Assembly (NCBI GenBank): GCA_002409745.1
Contig: DHOU01000004.1
Coordinates: forward strand, 1-15,013
Direction: 5' to 3'
Length of the DNA: 15,013 nucleotides
DNA from: Bacteroidales bacterium UBA5382
Lineage (GTDB): Bacteria; Bacteroidota; Bacteroidia; Bacteroidales; Dysgonomonadaceae
Of the stretch, positions 12,636 through 15,013 are shown piece by piece (position 1 is the stretch's first letter; each line of letters begins with the position of its first letter). The position numbers and the translations under genes are program-made. The notes under the pieces are model-generated. The model had not been told where the DNA came from. It saw only the letters and a list, made by a program, of their open reading frames with translations, and did not search any database.

Positions 12636-14921
12636 TTAGCGGTTCTCGTTTGAGAACGAATAGGGGAAATCGGCTTTTTGAGTGCCTCTGTTTTTATTCG
12701 GCGATTCCGACATGCGGATATCGATCTTTGCCCCCTTGGTTAAGTCTTCGTGGGTAAAGAAGTTCTTCGAATACGATTTTCCGTTCAGCTTCAAATCGGA
12801 AATATAGCGGCGTGAAAAGTCGTTATTGCCGGCATTGATTTCAATTTTATTGCCGTTTTCGAGATGCACTGTCATTTTGTTGAACAGCGGCGATCCGATT
12901 ACATACTCGTTGCTGCCCGGGCATACCGGATAGAAACCCAGCGCCGAGAATACATACCAAGCCGAGGTCTGGCCGTTGTCCTCATCGCCGCAATAGCCGT
13001 CGGGATTCGGCGAGTAGAGCTTGTGCATCACCTCGCGCAACCAATACTGCGCCTTCCAGGGCTCGCCTGCGTAATTGTACAGGTAAATCATGTGCTGTAC
13101 GGGCTGGTTGCCGTGGGCGTATTGCCCCATGTTCATGATTTGCATTTCGCGTATTTCATGAATCACGCCGCCGTAATAACTGTCATCGAAAACCGGAGGC
13201 ATAAGAAACACCGAATCCAGCATGTGTACAAACTCGCGCTTGCCGCCCATCAGGTCGATGAGCCCTTGCGGGTCGTGAAACACCGACCAGGTGTAGTGCC
13301 AGCTATTGCCTTCGGTAAAGGCGTCGCCCCATTTGGTAGGGCTGAAAGGCGATTGGAACGAGCCGTCTTTGTTGCGGCCGCGCATCAGTTTGTGCTCGGG
13401 CGAATACAGGTTGCGGTAATTCTGCGAACGTTTGGCGAAGAGATCTATTTCTTCCTTCGGGCGGTTCAACGCTTTGGCAAGTCTGTAAATCGTCCAGTCG
13501 TCGTAGGCATATTCGAGGGTACGCGCGGCGTTTTCGTTGATCTTCACGTCGTAAGGCACATAGCCGAGCGTATTGTAATATTCGTGTCCGAGGCGTCCGG
13601 TAGCCGAAACCTTGGGATGCACGTTTTTCGTGCCGTGCAGTACGGCTTCGTATAATGTTTCGATATCGTATCCGCGTAACCCTTTCAGATAAGCGTCGGC
13701 GACGACCGAGGCCGAATTGTTGCCGACCATGATGCCGCGGTGTCCCGGGCTGGCCCATTCGGGAAGGAAGCCGCTCTCTTTGTAAGCATTCGCCAGTCCT
13801 TCCTGTATTTCTACATTGATGGACGGATAGACCAGATTCAATAGCGGGAACAGTGCGCGGAACGTGTCCCAGAATCCCGTGTCGGTATACATGTAGCCGG
13901 GCAATACCTGGCCGTTATAGGGACTGTAATGCACGACCTCCCCTTTGGCGTTTATCTCGTAAAGCTTCCTCGGGAAGAGGGTCGAACGATAGAGCGTGGA
14001 ATAGAACGTGCGTTTTTCGTCGAGCGTGGCGCCTTCCACCTCAATCTTACCCAGCACTTCGTTCCAAGCGGCGCGGCCGGCTGTTCTCACCGTTTCGAAA
14101 TCTTTGTTTTCGACCTCTTTGAGATTCTGCCATGCCTGTTCGTAACTGATAAACGACGAAGCGACGCGCGCGGTTATCTGTTCGCCCCGGCCGGTGCGGA
14201 ACGAAACGAATGCCCCGGCGTGCTTGTCTTCGGCTTTAAGAGCGTTGACCTCCGTTTTTCCGTTTTTTACCGCATGGTTTTCGGCGAAAGGTTTATCGAA
14301 TACCATGACGAAATAGTTTTTGAAGTTTTCGGGCACCCCTCCGCTGTTGCGCGTCGTGTAACCGATAACGGCATTTTTTTGCGGGATGATTTCCACCGCC
14401 GAACCTCTATCGAACGCATCGACCAGAACGATGGCCTGCTCGGTTTCGGGAAAGGTGAACCGGAAGATAGCCGCACGTTCCGTAGGCGTAATCTCGGTGG
14501 TCACGTCATAGTCAGCCAGATACACGCTGTAGTAATAAGGGCGTGCGACCTCGGCCTTGTGCGAAAACCAACTGGCCCGTTTTTCCTGATCGAACTCCAT
14601 CTTGCCGGTCATGGGCATGATGGAAAACTGTCCGTAATCGTTCATCCAAGGACTAGGTTGATGCGTTTGTTTAAATCCTTTTATCTTATCGGCATCATAG
14701 CGGTATTGCCATCCGTCGCCCATATTTCCGGTTTGAGGAGTCCAGAAGTTCATTCCCCACGGAACGGCTATTGCCGGATAAGTATTACCCGTCGATAGCT
14801 CGAATTTCGATTGAGTCCCTACCAATATGCTCACATAGTCCACCGGTTCGTGGGTGGTTTGTGCCATAGCGGAGGTAGCGGCTGCAATCCAGAGTAAAAA
14901 GAAAATTTTTGTCAGTTTCAT
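12636..14921 (-). CDS. GH92-family exo-alpha-mannosidase, secreted
   Basis: The 761-residue protein matches glycoside hydrolase family 92, calcium-dependent inverting enzymes that remove alpha-linked mannose (often alpha-1,2) from N-glycans or yeast mannan. A signal peptide (1-20, ending SAMA) directs it to the periplasm or outer membrane; it is not a lipoprotein. The N-terminal beta-sandwich spans about 25-270 (DYVSILVGTQ, GNTYPAIAVPWGMNFWTP). The catalytic helical barrel follows (about 290-740), with TDTGFWDTFRALFPL (346-360), TEGNSWHYTW (536-545) and YCGDEDNGQTSAWY (643-656). By family alignment Glu537 is the likely general acid, with Asp646 or Asp648 as base and calcium-linked residues. 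Length is normal. Expression is probably as a single gene with its own terminator. Its base composition is clearly more GC-rich than the SusC/SusD genes, so it need not belong to the same utilisation locus. Confidence 0.96.
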   Translation of the reverse strand: MKLTKIFFLLWIAAATSAMAQTTHEPVDYVSILVGTQSKFELSTGNTYPAIAVPWGMNFWTPQTGNMGDGWQYRYDADKIKGFKQTHQPSPWMNDYGQFSIMPMTGKMEFDQEKRASWFSHKAEVARPYYYSVYLADYDVTTEITPTERAAIFRFTFPETEQAIVLVDAFDRGSAVEIIPQKNAVIGYTTRNSGGVPENFKNYFVMVFDKPFAENHAVKNGKTEVNALKAEDKHAGAFVSFRTGRGEQITARVASSFISYEQAWQNLKEVENKDFETVRTAGRAAWNEVLGKIEVEGATLDEKRTFYSTLYRSTLFPRKLYEINAKGEVVHYSPYNGQVLPGYMYTDTGFWDTFRALFPLLNLVYPSINVEIQEGLANAYKESGFLPEWASPGHRGIMVGNNSASVVADAYLKGLRGYDIETLYEAVLHGTKNVHPKVSATGRLGHEYYNTLGYVPYDVKINENAARTLEYAYDDWTIYRLAKALNRPKEEIDLFAKRSQNYRNLYSPEHKLMRGRNKDGSFQSPFSPTKWGDAFTEGNSWHYTWSVFHDPQGLIDLMGGKREFVHMLDSVFLMPPVFDDSYYGGVIHEIREMQIMNMGQYAHGNQPVQHMIYLYNYAGEPWKAQYWLREVMHKLYSPNPDGYCGDEDNGQTSAWYVFSALGFYPVCPGSNEYVIGSPLFNKMTVHLENGNKIEINAGNNDFSRRYISDLKLNGKSYSKNFFTHEDLTKGAKIDIRMSESPNKNRGTQKADFPYSFSNENR

Positions 14922-14924
14922 TTT

Positions 14925-15012
14925 ATTGTCTAATTGTCTAATGTCTAAAAGTCTAATGTCGCCGGTCTCCAGTCTTTAGACCTTTGACTTAATTTGCTAA
15001 TCTGCTAATCTG
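14925..15012. repeat. Short 8-bp-period repeats upstream of the GH92 gene
   Basis: ATTGTCTA occurs twice in tandem at 14925-14940, followed by degenerate copies (ATGTCTA, AGTCTAATG). CTAATCTG occurs twice in tandem at 14997-15012 and may continue past the edge. Both share the CTAAT element and an 8-bp period. A GGTCT...AGACC inverted repeat lies between them (14964-14982). No consensus promoter for the GH92 gene is visible here. Confidence 0.6.
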
Positions 15013-15013
15013 C

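Noticed and set aside
12864..14798. Long plus-strand open frames opposite the GH92 gene
   Set aside because: GH92 family motifs run along the entire minus-strand frame. The opposite frames are GC-driven shadows without recognisable domains or a promoter.

Overview
The window looks like a chromosomal segment of a Bacteroidales bacterium (Bacteroidota). The signs are a SusC/SusD outer-membrane pair, a sigma/anti-sigma pair of the FecI/FecR type with the DUF4974 tail, a GH92 mannosidase, and several promoters of the Bacteroidota form (-7 TAnnTTTG, -33 TTG about 20 bases upstream). I cannot name the genus from the sequence alone.

Layout. (1) 1-7037, all minus strand: an ECF sigma factor, a FecR-type anti-sigma factor, a SusC-type TonB-dependent receptor with an N-terminal STN signalling domain, its SusD-type lipoprotein partner, and the first 56 codons of a further exported protein that runs off the left edge. 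Together they form a trans-envelope signalling and nutrient-uptake locus. The substrate cannot be read from what is present. The SusC/SusD part is visibly more AT-rich than the rest of the window. A candidate small RNA lies on the plus strand in the leader of the susC-like gene. (2) 7213-9148, plus strand: a BlaI-type repressor and a BlaR1-type M56 membrane peptidase, overlapped at the promoter by two matching dyads 21 bp apart that look like the repressor's own operators. The peptidase carries two copies of a module resembling part of the SusC plug domain. (3) 9234-10397: a VOC (glyoxalase-fold) enzyme on the minus strand, divergent from an exported RlpA-like double-psi beta-barrel protein on the plus strand. 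(4) 10404-11030, minus strand: a small antitoxin-like gene and a PIN-domain toxin gene broken by a one-base frameshift. (5) 11188-12610, minus strand: an unrecognised 250-residue protein preceded by a long non-coding leader that holds ten degenerate tandem repeats with a 41-42 bp period. A good Bacteroidota-type promoter lies just beyond the array, so the array is probably transcribed. (6) 12579-14921, minus strand: a terminator and a complete secreted GH92 alpha-mannosidase, then a short stretch of 8-bp-period repeats at the right edge.

The most unusual parts are the 41-bp array in the leader of the unknown gene, the possible antisense RNA in the susC leader, and the plug-like modules grafted onto the M56 sensor. 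The remaining genes are ordinary members of known families.
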